Source of the DNA: Bacteroidales bacterium
GTDB taxonomy: Bacteria; Bacteroidota; Bacteroidia; Bacteroidales; UBA932
Direction of reading: 5' to 3'
DNA length: 41,477 nucleotides
Assembly (NCBI GenBank): GCA_004552615.1
Contig: SFNZ01000005.1
Coordinates: 1 to 41,477, forward strand
The position numbers and the translations under genes are program-made. The notes under the pieces are model-generated. The model was not told the origin of the DNA, searched no databases, and was given only the letters and a program-made list of their open reading frames with translations. Below, piece by piece: positions 8,791 to 15,479 of this stretch. Each line of letters opens with the position of its first letter. Positions within the stretch are counted from its first letter, which is position 1.

Positions 8791-9426
8791 TCAGGACACC
8801 TTCCTGTGGAAAAGGCCGACAAACTTCATGAGCACACGGAGAAAACCGTCGTGGCTCGGCTGCGCTTCAGGTACGTTCCGGACACTTTCCTCCGCCGGGT
8901 CGTAAAGCATTCCCGTGCAGAGACATCTCGTATAATTGTTCCTCGTGAGCACATCGAAATTGATGCAGCTTTCGCATCCTTTCCAGAATACCGGATCCGA
9001 CGTCAGTTCCGAGAATGTTACAGGTTTGTAGCCAAGCTCCGTATTGATCTTCATCACCGCCAGTCCGGTAGTGAGCCCGAAAAGCTTCGCTGCCGGAAAT
9101 TTCTTCCTCGAAAGTTCGAAAGCAGTCTGCTTGATACGCTTCGCAAGCCCGAAACCTCTGTATTCCGGTTTGACTATCAACCCTGAGTTGGCCACGAATT
9201 CCTCATGGTCCCATGACTCGATATAGCAGAATCCGGCAAAGTCATCCCCATGCATGGCTATCACGGCTTTCCCTTCCAGCATCTTTTTCTTCACATATTC
9301 AGGATTCCTTTTCGCTATTCCGGTCCCCCTGACCTTCGTGGCATCCTCGATTGTCCTGAGGATTTCATCCACGTATTCCAGATGCTCCTCCGTGGCCACT
9401 CCCACTGTAAAATCATCAATTGTCAT
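8791..9426 (-). CDS. GNAT-family acyltransferase, candidate N-succinylglutamate synthase
   Basis: 211 aa. The GNAT core is at about 1-150: an acyl-CoA-binding motif A with V-x-P-E-Y-R-G-F-G-L-A (about 86-96) preceded by SGLIV, and a final strand TELGYKPVTF. A Cys-rich tail follows: CESC, then CLCTGMLYDP, which could bind a metal; the last 35 residues are extra. It lies between argR and argG in the arginine operon, an arrangement I remember from Bacteroides. No argA or argJ is present in the cluster, and the pathway needs an enzyme that acylates glutamate; by elimination and position this is the best candidate for succinyl-CoA (or acetyl-CoA):glutamate acyltransferase. I recall the Bacteroides orthologue being proposed for this role but cannot verify it here. 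Confidence 0.85.
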   Translation of the reverse strand: MTIDDFTVGVATEEHLEYVDEILRTIEDATKVRGTGIAKRNPEYVKKKMLEGKAVIAMHGDDFAGFCYIESWDHEEFVANSGLIVKPEYRGFGLAKRIKQTAFELSRKKFPAAKLFGLTTGLAVMKINTELGYKPVTFSELTSDPVFWKGCESCINFDVLTRNNYTRCLCTGMLYDPAEESVRNVPEAQPSHDGFLRVLMKFVGLFHRKVS

Positions 9427-9445
9427 TGTCTGTCATTTATTACTT

Positions 9446-9940
9446 TTATATCCTGTGAGTGGATATCCCAGGCACCGCCACTTCCAATGAGGTGATGATG
9501 TCCTCCACATCCGAATGCTCGCGCATGACAAGAAGCAGAGTATCATCTCCCGCAATGGTTCCCATCACTTTGTGACCCAGCACGCTGTCCACCAGGGAAC
9601 CGACCATGTTCGCAAATCCGGGCCTGGTCTTGATTACGCACATTTGTCCGGAAAACTCCAGGCTGCGGACCCCGTCCACCGTACTCGATCCGTTCGGCAT
9701 GAGAGGCTCCAGATAGGACGACGAGGATGTCACCCTCATTTCCGGAAGCCTGTAATGGTATCCGCCAGTCCCGTCCGGGGCCTTGGCAACTTTCAAAACC
9801 TTGAGATCCCTGGACAATGTCGCCTGAGTCACGACGCAGCCCTCTGCGGCAAGCATTGAAAGAATGTCCTCCTGGTTCTCCGCACGGTTCTCTGTAATAA
9901 TCCGCCTCAGTTTGTTCAATCTGTCTTGTCTTGCATTCAT
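9446..9940 (-). CDS. argR: arginine repressor ArgR
   Basis: 164 aa. N-terminal winged helix with recognition segment VTQATLSRDL (37-46), in which the Ser-Arg pair contacts DNA in the family; C-terminal oligomerisation/arginine-binding domain with GTIAGDDT (127-134), the Asp-Asp pair being the L-arginine ligand. First gene of the arginine operon, so its own synthesis is presumably under its control: a palindrome covers the -7 element and start point just upstream. The start ATG (9938-9940) fits a leader of roughly 20-25 nt. A loop of about 25 residues (66-90) rich in Ser separates the two domains, somewhat longer than in E. coli ArgR. Confidence 0.95.
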   Translation of the reverse strand: MNARQDRLNKLRRIITENRAENQEDILSMLAAEGCVVTQATLSRDLKVLKVAKAPDGTGGYHYRLPEMRVTSSSSYLEPLMPNGSSTVDGVRSLEFSGQMCVIKTRPGFANMVGSLVDSVLGHKVMGTIAGDDTLLLVMREHSDVEDIITSLEVAVPGISTHRI

Positions 9941-9954
9941 AATTCTGTATATTT

Positions 9955-9973
9955 ATTTGCAAACAATGCAAAT
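9955..9973. promoter_or_regulatory. candidate ArgR operator
   Basis: Perfect inverted repeat ATTTGCA-AACAA-TGCAAAT (7-bp arms, 5-bp spacer). It overlaps the last five bases of the argR -7 element and the expected start point, where a repressor would block transcription. It is close in size to an ArgR half-operator (18 bp) but differs from the E. coli ARG-box sequence, so the assignment rests on position and symmetry. Confidence 0.5.
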
Positions 9974-9999
9974 TTATACAATAATATCCTATTGGCAAA
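9969..9999 (-). promoter_or_regulatory. promoter of the argR-arg operon
   Basis: Minus strand: TTTG (9996-9999), exactly 19 bp, then TAAATTTG (9969-9976). This is a full match to the Bacteroidota consensus TTTG-N19-TAnnTTTG. It lies 28 bp upstream of the argR ATG. The only good promoter found for the nine-gene cluster. Confidence 0.8.
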
Positions 10000-10026
10000 A
10001 TTTTCTCATGTTTTTTGCGAAAAATC

Positions 10027-10057
10027 TTTGATAATTCCGAAAGTCTTGATAAATTGC
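10027..10057 (+). promoter_or_regulatory. promoter of the trp leader-trpB2 unit
   Basis: TTTG (10027-10030), exactly 19 bp, TAAATTGC (10050-10057); the -35-like box is perfect and the -7 box matches TAnnTT. The expected start is near 10063, about 18 nt before the leader-peptide ATG. It diverges from the argR promoter, whose -33 box is 28 bp away. Confidence 0.6.
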
Positions 10058-10080
10058 TCCCGAAATCAAACGAAAGCACA

Positions 10081-10137
10081 ATGAGATATTCTAGCAACAA
10101 TTGGTGGTGGCACTTATTACAACTCAGAGAGTCGTAG
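10081..10137 (+). CDS. trpL: Trp-rich leader peptide of trpB2
   Basis: Small frame of 18 codons, ATG 10081-10083, product MRYSSNNWWWHLLQLRES, followed by two in-frame stops TAG TAG (10135-10140). Three consecutive Trp codons (10102-10110) are exceptional by chance and are the hallmark of trp attenuator leaders. It is preceded by a consensus-like promoter and followed 32 bp later by a strong intrinsic terminator, and then by a tryptophan synthase beta gene. No Shine-Dalgarno is visible, as is usual in Bacteroidota. Not a protein with its own function: translation speed through the WWW run is the presumed signal. Confidence 0.85.
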   Translation: MRYSSNNWWWHLLQLRES

Positions 10138-10201
10138 TAGGTCAGCGCCGTTGTATGCACCAGCATAGAGGTCCCTGCCGCATCTGCGACAGGGACCTTT
10201 T
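10102..10201 (+). promoter_or_regulatory. trp-type transcription attenuator
   Basis: Elements seen: Trp codons 10102-10110; a long-range pairing of 10105-10112 with 10156-10162 plus 10118-10123 (TACAAC) with 10150-10155 (GTTGTA); a terminator hairpin 10170-10197 (GGTCCCTG/CAGGGACC plus inner CGC/GCG around ATCT) followed by TTTTCCTTTT. The segment at the leader stop, 10131-10137 (GTCGTAG), can pair with 10184-10190 (CTGCGAC) in the terminator loop and the edge of its 3' arm. A ribosome at the stop codon would cover it; one stalled at Trp codons would leave it free. The switch mechanism is inference; the parts are in the sequence. Confidence 0.7.
10170..10201 (+). terminator. intrinsic terminator in the trpB2 leader
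   Basis: 8-bp stem GGTCCCTG (10170-10177) / CAGGGACC (10190-10197), a C-A mismatch, three more pairs and an ATCT loop; T-run starts at 10198. It lies 67 bp upstream of the trpB2 ATG, inside the transcription unit, so it must be conditional. Nothing else recognisable lies between it and the gene. Confidence 0.85.
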
Positions 10202-10267
10202 CCTTTTCCCCTGAAATCTCTCAACAACATATCGACCGACAATGTCAAACCTTTAAAATACAAAGCC

Positions 10268-11647
10268 ATGGAAAAGAAACAGATTCCCTACAAGATCTAC
10301 CTCCAGGAAAACGAACTTCCGAAGCAATGGTACAATGTCCGCGCGGACATGAAGAACAAGCCTGCACCGCTCCTCAATCCGGGAACGGGACAGCCGCTGA
10401 CACTAGACGAACTCAGCCCGATATTCTGCGAGGAGCTTTGCCGCCAGGAGCTGGACAACGACACTGCATTCTTCGACATCCCTGCCGAGATTCTCGATTT
10501 CTACAAGATGTACCGCCCGTCACCTCTGGTCAGGGCATATTTTCTCGAGAAAGCACTCGGGACACCGGCTCATATATATTATAAGTTCGAAGGAAACAAC
10601 ACTTCGGGCAGCCACAAACTGAATTCCGCCATAGCACAGGCATATTATGCCAAAAAGCAGGGACTTAAAGGAGTCACCACCGAGACAGGGGCCGGGCAAT
10701 GGGGTACTGCAATGAGCATGGCCTGCGCGTATTTCGGCCTCGACTGCCACGTGTTCATGGTGAAATGTTCCTATGAACAGAAGCCTTTCAGAAGGGAAGT
10801 CATGAGGACATACGGGGCTCAGGTAACCCCTTCCCCTAGCATGACGACCAATGTGGGCCGGAAGCTTCTCGAGGAATTCCCGGACACGACGGGAAGTCTC
10901 GGATGCGCCATTTCAGAGGCAGTGGAAGCAGCCGTTTCCAACGAAGGCTACAGGTATGTGCTGGGATCGGTGCTGAACCAGGTGCTCCTGCACCAGACAG
11001 TCATCGGGCTGGAGACGAAAGCTGCCCTGGACAAATACGGGATCAAGCCTGACATTATCATAGGCTGCGCCGGAGGAGGTTCAAACCTCGGAGGTCTCGT
11101 CAGCCCGTTTGTGGGAGAGATGTTAAGGGGCGAGGCTGACTACCGTATCATAGCAGTGGAGCCGGCTTCCTGCCCGAGCTTCACGAGGGGGAAATTCGCA
11201 TACGATTTCTGCGATACCGGAATGATTTGCCCGCTTGCGAAAATGTACACCCTCGGCAGCCAGTTCATACCGTCCGCCAACCATGCGGGAGGTCTCCGCT
11301 TCCACGGAATGAGCACGATTCTGTCACAACTTTATCACGACGGACTGATGGAGGCCGTCGCCGTGGAGCAGACATCAGTGTTCGAGGCTGCTGAAATGTT
11401 CGCACGCATTGAGGGTACCCTGCCGGCTCCGGAAAGCAGCCACGCAATCAGGGTCGCCATAGACGAGGCGCTCAAATGCAAGGAGACCGGGGAGGAGAAG
11501 ACAATCGTCTTCGGACTGACAGGAACAGGATATTTCGACCTGAAGGCTTACGAGAGTTTCAATGACGGGACAATGACGGATGTCATTCCTTCCGACGAGG
11601 ATATCGCTGCAAGTCTCGCCAGATTGCCTGAAGTCAGGATCAGATAA
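10268..11647 (+). CDS. trpB: tryptophan synthase beta chain, TrpB2 type
   Basis: 459 aa; the PLP enzyme that joins indole and serine to tryptophan. It is the longer TrpB2 (TrpB-like) class: N-terminal extension of about 80 residues, PLP lysine in SGSHKLNSA (Lys117), TETGAGQWG (138-146; canonical TrpB1 has GQHG), and phosphate loop GCAGGGSNLGG (266-276). No trpA or other trp gene adjoins it, so this is a single-gene unit, perhaps for indole salvage or as a second TrpB. Transcription is preceded by a leader peptide with three Trp codons and a terminator, so it is presumably turned on when charged tRNA-Trp is low. Its last 8 bp overlap the 3' end of rfbD on the other strand. Confidence 0.93.
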   Translation: MEKKQIPYKIYLQENELPKQWYNVRADMKNKPAPLLNPGTGQPLTLDELSPIFCEELCRQELDNDTAFFDIPAEILDFYKMYRPSPLVRAYFLEKALGTPAHIYYKFEGNNTSGSHKLNSAIAQAYYAKKQGLKGVTTETGAGQWGTAMSMACAYFGLDCHVFMVKCSYEQKPFRREVMRTYGAQVTPSPSMTTNVGRKLLEEFPDTTGSLGCAISEAVEAAVSNEGYRYVLGSVLNQVLLHQTVIGLETKAALDKYGIKPDIIIGCAGGGSNLGGLVSPFVGEMLRGEADYRIIAVEPASCPSFTRGKFAYDFCDTGMICPLAKMYTLGSQFIPSANHAGGLRFHGMSTILSQLYHDGLMEAVAVEQTSVFEAAEMFARIEGTLPAPESSHAIRVAIDEALKCKETGEEKTIVFGLTGTGYFDLKAYESFNDGTMTDVIPSDEDIAASLARLPEVRIR

Positions 11648-12560
11648 GGTTCTCCCCTTTCAATGCCGCCACGCATTTTTCAAGGGACTTGCGCCAATGC
11701 GGAATTTTCACACCGAATGTCTCTCGTACCAGCGACTTGTCAAGTACGGAATAATGCGGGCGGTGTACCTTAGACGGAAATTCATCACTGTGGCAGGGAA
11801 CGACATCGCAGTCATTTCCTGCCATTTCGCATATCGCCTGGGCGAAATCGTACCAGGAGCACACCCCTTCGTCGGTGAAATGATAGATTCCCTGAAGGTC
11901 GGTGCGTCCTGTCTGGACCAGGTCCACGATGAACGCCGCGAGGTCGGTTGCGCAGGTTGGCGTGCCTGTCTGGTCAAATACGACCTTGACCTGTTTCTTT
12001 TCGGCTGTAAGACGCATCATGGTCTTGACAAAATTCTTTCCGTGGACGGAATAGAGCCAGGCCGTGCGCAATATGACATGACGGCACCCGGAATTCAGGA
12101 CTGCACGTTCTCCGGCAAGTTTGGTAAGGCCGTACACGCTTGACGGCACGGTCTCGTCGCCTTCCGTGTAAGGAACTGAAGAGTCTCCGCTGAAGACATA
12201 GTCGGTGGATATATGGATCATGGCCGCGTCACATTCCCTCGCAGCCTCGGCGATGCCCGCAACGGCAAGATGATTGAGGAGGTCGGCCGTTTCGGGATTG
12301 CCTTCAGCCTTCTCCACGTCGGTGTATGCGGCGCAGTTCACCACCACGTCGACTTTCCTCGAGCGCATGAAAGCAAGGACAGCCTCTTCATCCGTGATGT
12401 CGAGATGTTGCGTAACTTGTCCCGGAACTTCATTCACATCCGAGAAAATATAGCTTGCAGGACCGGAGGACCTGCCCCCCGGCCTGTGTCCCGAGACGAT
12501 ATTCCTTATTTCCATACCGAGCTGCCCGTTCGCGCCGGTCACCAAAACAGTCTTAGCCAT
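11640..12560 (-). CDS. rfbD: dTDP-4-dehydrorhamnose reductase
   Basis: 306 aa from ATG 12558-12560. NADPH-dependent last step of dTDP-L-rhamnose synthesis for surface polysaccharide. Short-chain-dehydrogenase fold: Rossmann motif TGANGQLG (8-15), NCAAYTDV, STDYVF, and the catalytic pair Tyr143/Lys147 in SSVYGLTK. An in-frame TTG three codons upstream is possible, but the ATG gives the usual MAKTVLVTG start. None of rfbA, rfbB or rfbC is adjacent, so the pathway genes must be elsewhere. A -7 element TATCTTTG (minus, 12586-12593) lies 26 bp upstream. The gene ends in an 8-bp tail-to-tail overlap with trpB2. Confidence 0.93.
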   Translation of the reverse strand: MAKTVLVTGANGQLGMEIRNIVSGHRPGGRSSGPASYIFSDVNEVPGQVTQHLDITDEEAVLAFMRSRKVDVVVNCAAYTDVEKAEGNPETADLLNHLAVAGIAEAARECDAAMIHISTDYVFSGDSSVPYTEGDETVPSSVYGLTKLAGERAVLNSGCRHVILRTAWLYSVHGKNFVKTMMRLTAEKKQVKVVFDQTGTPTCATDLAAFIVDLVQTGRTDLQGIYHFTDEGVCSWYDFAQAICEMAGNDCDVVPCHSDEFPSKVHRPHYSVLDKSLVRETFGVKIPHWRKSLEKCVAALKGENLI

Positions 12561-12585
12561 ATCCAACAATTTTTCGACGAGAGAA

Positions 12586-12593
12586 CAAAGATA
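12586..12593 (-). promoter_or_regulatory. -7 element of rfbD
   Basis: Minus-strand TATCTTTG matches TAnnTTTG; no good TTTG at the -33 distance. It lies back to back with the rpsF promoter, whose -33 box begins 10 bp away. Confidence 0.4.
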
Positions 12594-12602
12594 GCGAAAA
12601 GT

Positions 12603-12633
12603 TTTGCAGAATGTGAAATATTTGCTAAATTTG
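12603..12633 (+). promoter_or_regulatory. promoter of rpsF-rpsR-rplI
   Basis: TTTG (12603-12606), exactly 19 bp, TAAATTTG (12626-12633): a full consensus match, as expected for a highly expressed ribosomal operon. The predicted start is near 12640, giving a leader of about 55 nt. Confidence 0.85.
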
Positions 12634-12643
12634 CAATCCTTTT

Positions 12644-12658
12644 TGCGGAGATTCCGCA
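12644..12658 (+). promoter_or_regulatory. 5'-terminal hairpin in the rpsF leader
   Basis: TGCGGA-GAT-TCCGCA, a perfect 6-bp stem with a 3-base loop, placed within about 5 nt of the predicted transcript start. It contains CCG on the 3' side, a feature of the S6:S18 autoregulatory mRNA site known in many bacteria, but the internal-loop architecture of that site is not evident. A mRNA-stabilising 5' hairpin is the simpler reading; a very similar hairpin occurs in the recA leader. Confidence 0.45.
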
Positions 12659-12695
12659 GGAAGTAATTGATTTACTAACATTTATTATCAAAAGT

Positions 12696-13061
12696 ATGAA
12701 ACAGTACGAGACCGTTTTCATTGCAACTCCCGTTTTGTCTGAGGCCCAGATGAAGGAAGCGGTTGCCAAGTACGTGAACTTCATCACCAAGAACGGCGGT
12801 GAGGTTGTGTACGAAGAGGACTGGGGACTTAAGCAGCTTGCTTACCCTATCCAGCACAAGACATCAGGATTCTATCACCTGATCGAGTTCAAGGCCGAGC
12901 CTACGCTCATCGCCTCCCTCGAGACCCAGTATCACCGTGACGAGAGGATCATCAGATACCTCACCGTCGCTCTCGACAAGGACGCAGCAGCCTACGCCGA
13001 GAAGAGAAGAGCTAACAAACAGGCAAAGGCAGCCGCCCAGGCAGCCGAGGCCGGCAAATAA
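12696..13061 (+). CDS. rpsF: 30S ribosomal protein S6
   Basis: 121 aa. S6 pairs with S18 on the platform of the 30S subunit. The start ATG 12696-12698 (MKQYETVFIATPV) is the conserved one; the open frame extends much further upstream, but that part overlaps rfbD and the promoter and is not coding. Family features: Y-E-T-V-F-I start, GGEVVYEEDWGLKQLAYPI, and a charged Ala/Lys-rich tail (AEKRRANKQAKAAAQAAEAGK). First gene of rpsF-rpsR-rplI; 15 bp to rpsR. Confidence 0.97.
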   Translation: MKQYETVFIATPVLSEAQMKEAVAKYVNFITKNGGEVVYEEDWGLKQLAYPIQHKTSGFYHLIEFKAEPTLIASLETQYHRDERIIRYLTVALDKDAAAYAEKRRANKQAKAAAQAAEAGK

Positions 13062-13076
13062 TGGAGGATTGGAATT

Positions 13077-13361
13077 ATGGCACAGACAAACAATGCACAG
13101 CAGAATAACGAGATCCGTTATCTGAACCCTCCTACAGTAGAGGTAAGGAAGAAGAAATACTGCCGTTTCAAGAGGGCAGGTATCAAGTACGTTGACTACA
13201 AGGATCCTGAGTTCCTCAAGAAATTCCTCAACGAGCAGGGAAAGATTCTCCCTCGCCGCATCACCGGAACTTCCCTGAAATTCCAGAGGAAAGTTGCCCA
13301 GGCTATCAAGAGAGCACGCTCACTCGCCCTGCTCCCGTATGTTACAGACCTTCTTAAATAA
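13077..13361 (+). CDS. rpsR: 30S ribosomal protein S18
   Basis: 94 aa. Binds 16S rRNA as a partner of S6. Signature: KKKYCRFKRAGIKYVDYKD, then ILPRRITGTSLKFQRKVAQAIKRAR, the conserved RNA-binding segment. It has a Gln/Asn-rich N-terminal extension of about 20 residues before the core. A GGAGG sits upstream of the ATG (ATAATGGAGGATTGG), one of the few Shine-Dalgarno-like sites in the window. Between rpsF and rplI with 15-bp gaps. Confidence 0.97.
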   Translation: MAQTNNAQQNNEIRYLNPPTVEVRKKKYCRFKRAGIKYVDYKDPEFLKKFLNEQGKILPRRITGTSLKFQRKVAQAIKRARSLALLPYVTDLLK

Positions 13362-13376
13362 TTAGGAGACAGCTAT

Positions 13377-13823
13377 ATGGAAATCATTTTGAAAAAAGAT
13401 GTGGCCAATGTAGGTCACGCAGATGATGTCGTAAAGGTAAAAGCCGGTTACGCTCTTAATTATCTCATCCCTCAGGGATTCGCAATCCTCGCTACCGAGT
13501 CTGCCAAGAAGCAGCATGCGGAGACCCTCCGCCAGAGGGCTCACAAGGAGGCCAAGCTCGTAGCTGATGCTCAGGCACTTGCAGCAAGAATCGAGTCAGT
13601 TCTCGTAAAAGTATCCGCAAAGGTGAGCGAGAGCGGCAAGATTTATGGTTCTGTCACCACCGCACAGCTTGCAGAGGCTCTCGTCAATGCAGGTATCGAG
13701 GTTGACAAGAAGGATATCACCATTACCTCCGAGGAGGTCAAGGAACTCGGCACATTCGATGCAGAGGTAAAATGCTACAAGAGCGTCAAGGGCGCTTTCA
13801 AGTTCGAAGTTGTCGCAGAATAA
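13377..13823 (+). CDS. rplI: 50S ribosomal protein L9
   Basis: 148 aa. N-terminal rRNA-binding domain with the hallmark EIILKKDVANVGHADDVVKV, then a long helix (about 43-75) and a C-terminal domain. Third gene of the operon; an AGGAG precedes the ATG (TTAGGAGACAGCT). A strong terminator follows after 18 bp. Confidence 0.97.
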   Translation: MEIILKKDVANVGHADDVVKVKAGYALNYLIPQGFAILATESAKKQHAETLRQRAHKEAKLVADAQALAARIESVLVKVSAKVSESGKIYGSVTTAQLAEALVNAGIEVDKKDITITSEEVKELGTFDAEVKCYKSVKGAFKFEVVAE

Positions 13824-13841
13824 TTTCAACGATTCCAATAG

Positions 13842-13871
13842 ATTGGCTGGCCGGAGGGTCAGCCAATTTTT
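13842..13871 (+). terminator. terminator of rpsF-rpsR-rplI
   Basis: ATTGGCTGGCC (13842-13852) pairs with GGTCAGCCAAT (13857-13867), 11 bp with one G-T, GGAG loop, followed by a T-run to 13871. The T-run also provides the -33 TTTG of the next promoter. Confidence 0.9.
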
Positions 13872-13900
13872 GTTTATCGGGCGAAAAATGCCTAACTTTG
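13869..13900 (+). promoter_or_regulatory. promoter of the DASS transporter gene
   Basis: TTTG (13869-13872), 20 bp, TAACTTTG (13893-13900). The -33 box is made of the terminator U-run of the upstream operon, so terminator and promoter overlap by 3-4 bp. The predicted leader is about 37 nt. Confidence 0.65.
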
Positions 13901-13943
13901 CAATATCTTCCAGAACTGACAAATATTAAAAAACTTCATACAA

Positions 13944-15455
13944 ATGTTCAAGTCATTTTACGGATTCCAGATGGTGGAAACCTACCATGAATGGAAAAAG
14001 AATCACAGGACAAAGGACAAGACAGTGTCCAGAAGCATCAAGCTTGCCATCGCAACAATCATCCCGCTGATCCTCTGGCTGCTTCCGACATCCGCATTCG
14101 GAATTGACGGGCTCACGGTTATCGAGCAGAGGACAATCGCGATTTTCATTTTCGCCATCCTCATGTGGGTATTCGAAGCCGTACCGGCATGGACCACTTC
14201 AATGGTTGTAGTAGTGCTGCTTCTTTTCACTTCCTCGAACAGCAGTCTCTGGTTCTTCCGCGATGGATATGACCCGGAGACACTGGGAACGGCAATCAAC
14301 TACAAGTCGATTCTCCACTGCTTCGCAGACCCTATCATCATGCTGTTCATCGGAGGTTTCGTTCTCGCCATCGCTGCGACCAAGAGCGGTCTCGACCTGC
14401 TCCTCGCGAAATCCCTCCTCAAGCCTTTCGGAACACAGTCCCGCTTCGTGCTCCTCGGATTCATCCTTGTCACGGCGGTATTCTCCATGTTCCTGAGCAA
14501 CACGGCCACTGCGGCAATGATGCTGACCTTCCTCACCCCGGTACTCAAGTCACTTCCGGCTGACGGGAAAGGCAAGATTGCGCTCGCACTCTCCATCCCT
14601 ATCGCAGCCAACATCGGCGGTATCGGAACCCCTATCGGTACTCCTCCGAACGCCATCGCGCTGAAATACCTCAACGACCCGGCCGGAATGAACATGAACA
14701 TCGGATTCGGACAGTGGATGAGTTTCATGACTCCGTTCGCCATCATCCTGCTCGTGATTGCATGGATTATCCTTCTGAGGATGTTCCCGTTCAAGCAGAA
14801 GAAGATCGAGCTTCAGATCGAGGGCGAGCACGAGAAGAGCTGGAGAGACATCGTGGTTTATGTCACATTCGCCATCACCGTGCTCCTCTGGATGACAGAC
14901 AAGTTCACTGGTGTAAATTCCAATGTAGTGGCAATGCTTCCTATCGGTGTGTTCGCAATCACCGGAGTCCTCAGCAAACGCGACCTTGAGGAAATCAACT
15001 GGAGCGTGCTCTGGATGGTTGCAGGAGGATTCTCACTCGGAGTCGCCCTTCAGGAGACCGGCCTTGCAAATCATCTGATTGAAGCAATTCCATTCAATTC
15101 ATGGCCTGCAGCCATCGTTGTCGTAGGCTCCGGACTCATCTGCTACATCATGGCGAACTTCATCTCGCATACCGCCACAGCCGCACTTCTCGTGCCGATT
15201 CTTGCAGTTGTGGGCCAGAGCATGTCCGGCAACCTTGCCCCTCTCGGCGGCGTTTCAACCCTGCTCATCGGTGTCGCAATCGGTTCTTCTCTCGCGATGA
15301 TTCTGCCTATCTCCACACCTCCGAATGCGCTTGCACATGCTACGGGCATGATTGAGCAGAAAGATATGGAGAAGATGGGTATCATCATAGGTGTAATCGG
15401 ACTCCTGCTCGGATATACGATGCTGATCTTCCTCGGGTCCTCAGGACTTCTGTAG
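13944..15455 (+). CDS. DASS/SLC13-family sodium:dicarboxylate-type anion transporter
   Basis: 503 aa, about 11-13 hydrophobic segments, inner membrane. Two inverted halves each carry the family marks: SNTATAA (185-191) with IGTPPNAIA (231-239), and SHTATAA (408-414) with ISTPPNALA (456-464). These hairpins bind Na+ and a di- or tricarboxylate in VcINDY-like transporters. The second hairpin reads SHT where VcINDY has SNT, so the second Na+/substrate site may differ. A cytoplasmic N-terminal stretch of about 30 charged residues precedes the first membrane segment. Substrate (succinate, fumarate, citrate or sulfate) cannot be told. Alone in its transcription unit, with promoter and terminator both visible. 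Confidence 0.9.
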   Translation: MFKSFYGFQMVETYHEWKKNHRTKDKTVSRSIKLAIATIIPLILWLLPTSAFGIDGLTVIEQRTIAIFIFAILMWVFEAVPAWTTSMVVVVLLLFTSSNSSLWFFRDGYDPETLGTAINYKSILHCFADPIIMLFIGGFVLAIAATKSGLDLLLAKSLLKPFGTQSRFVLLGFILVTAVFSMFLSNTATAAMMLTFLTPVLKSLPADGKGKIALALSIPIAANIGGIGTPIGTPPNAIALKYLNDPAGMNMNIGFGQWMSFMTPFAIILLVIAWIILLRMFPFKQKKIELQIEGEHEKSWRDIVVYVTFAITVLLWMTDKFTGVNSNVVAMLPIGVFAITGVLSKRDLEEINWSVLWMVAGGFSLGVALQETGLANHLIEAIPFNSWPAAIVVVGSGLICYIMANFISHTATAALLVPILAVVGQSMSGNLAPLGGVSTLLIGVAIGSSLAMILPISTPPNALAHATGMIEQKDMEKMGIIIGVIGLLLGYTMLIFLGSSGLL

Positions 15456-15479
15456 GATTTATAAGCATTAGAATATATT

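Noticed and set aside
10070..10201. T-box or tryptophan riboswitch upstream of trpB2
   Set aside because: No T-box consensus or specifier-loop architecture seen; a translated leader with WWW explains the region better.
12213..12695. Long N-terminal extension of the rpsF frame
   Set aside because: It overlaps the start of rfbD and the consensus promoter; S6 proteins begin at MKQYETVF-type sequence.
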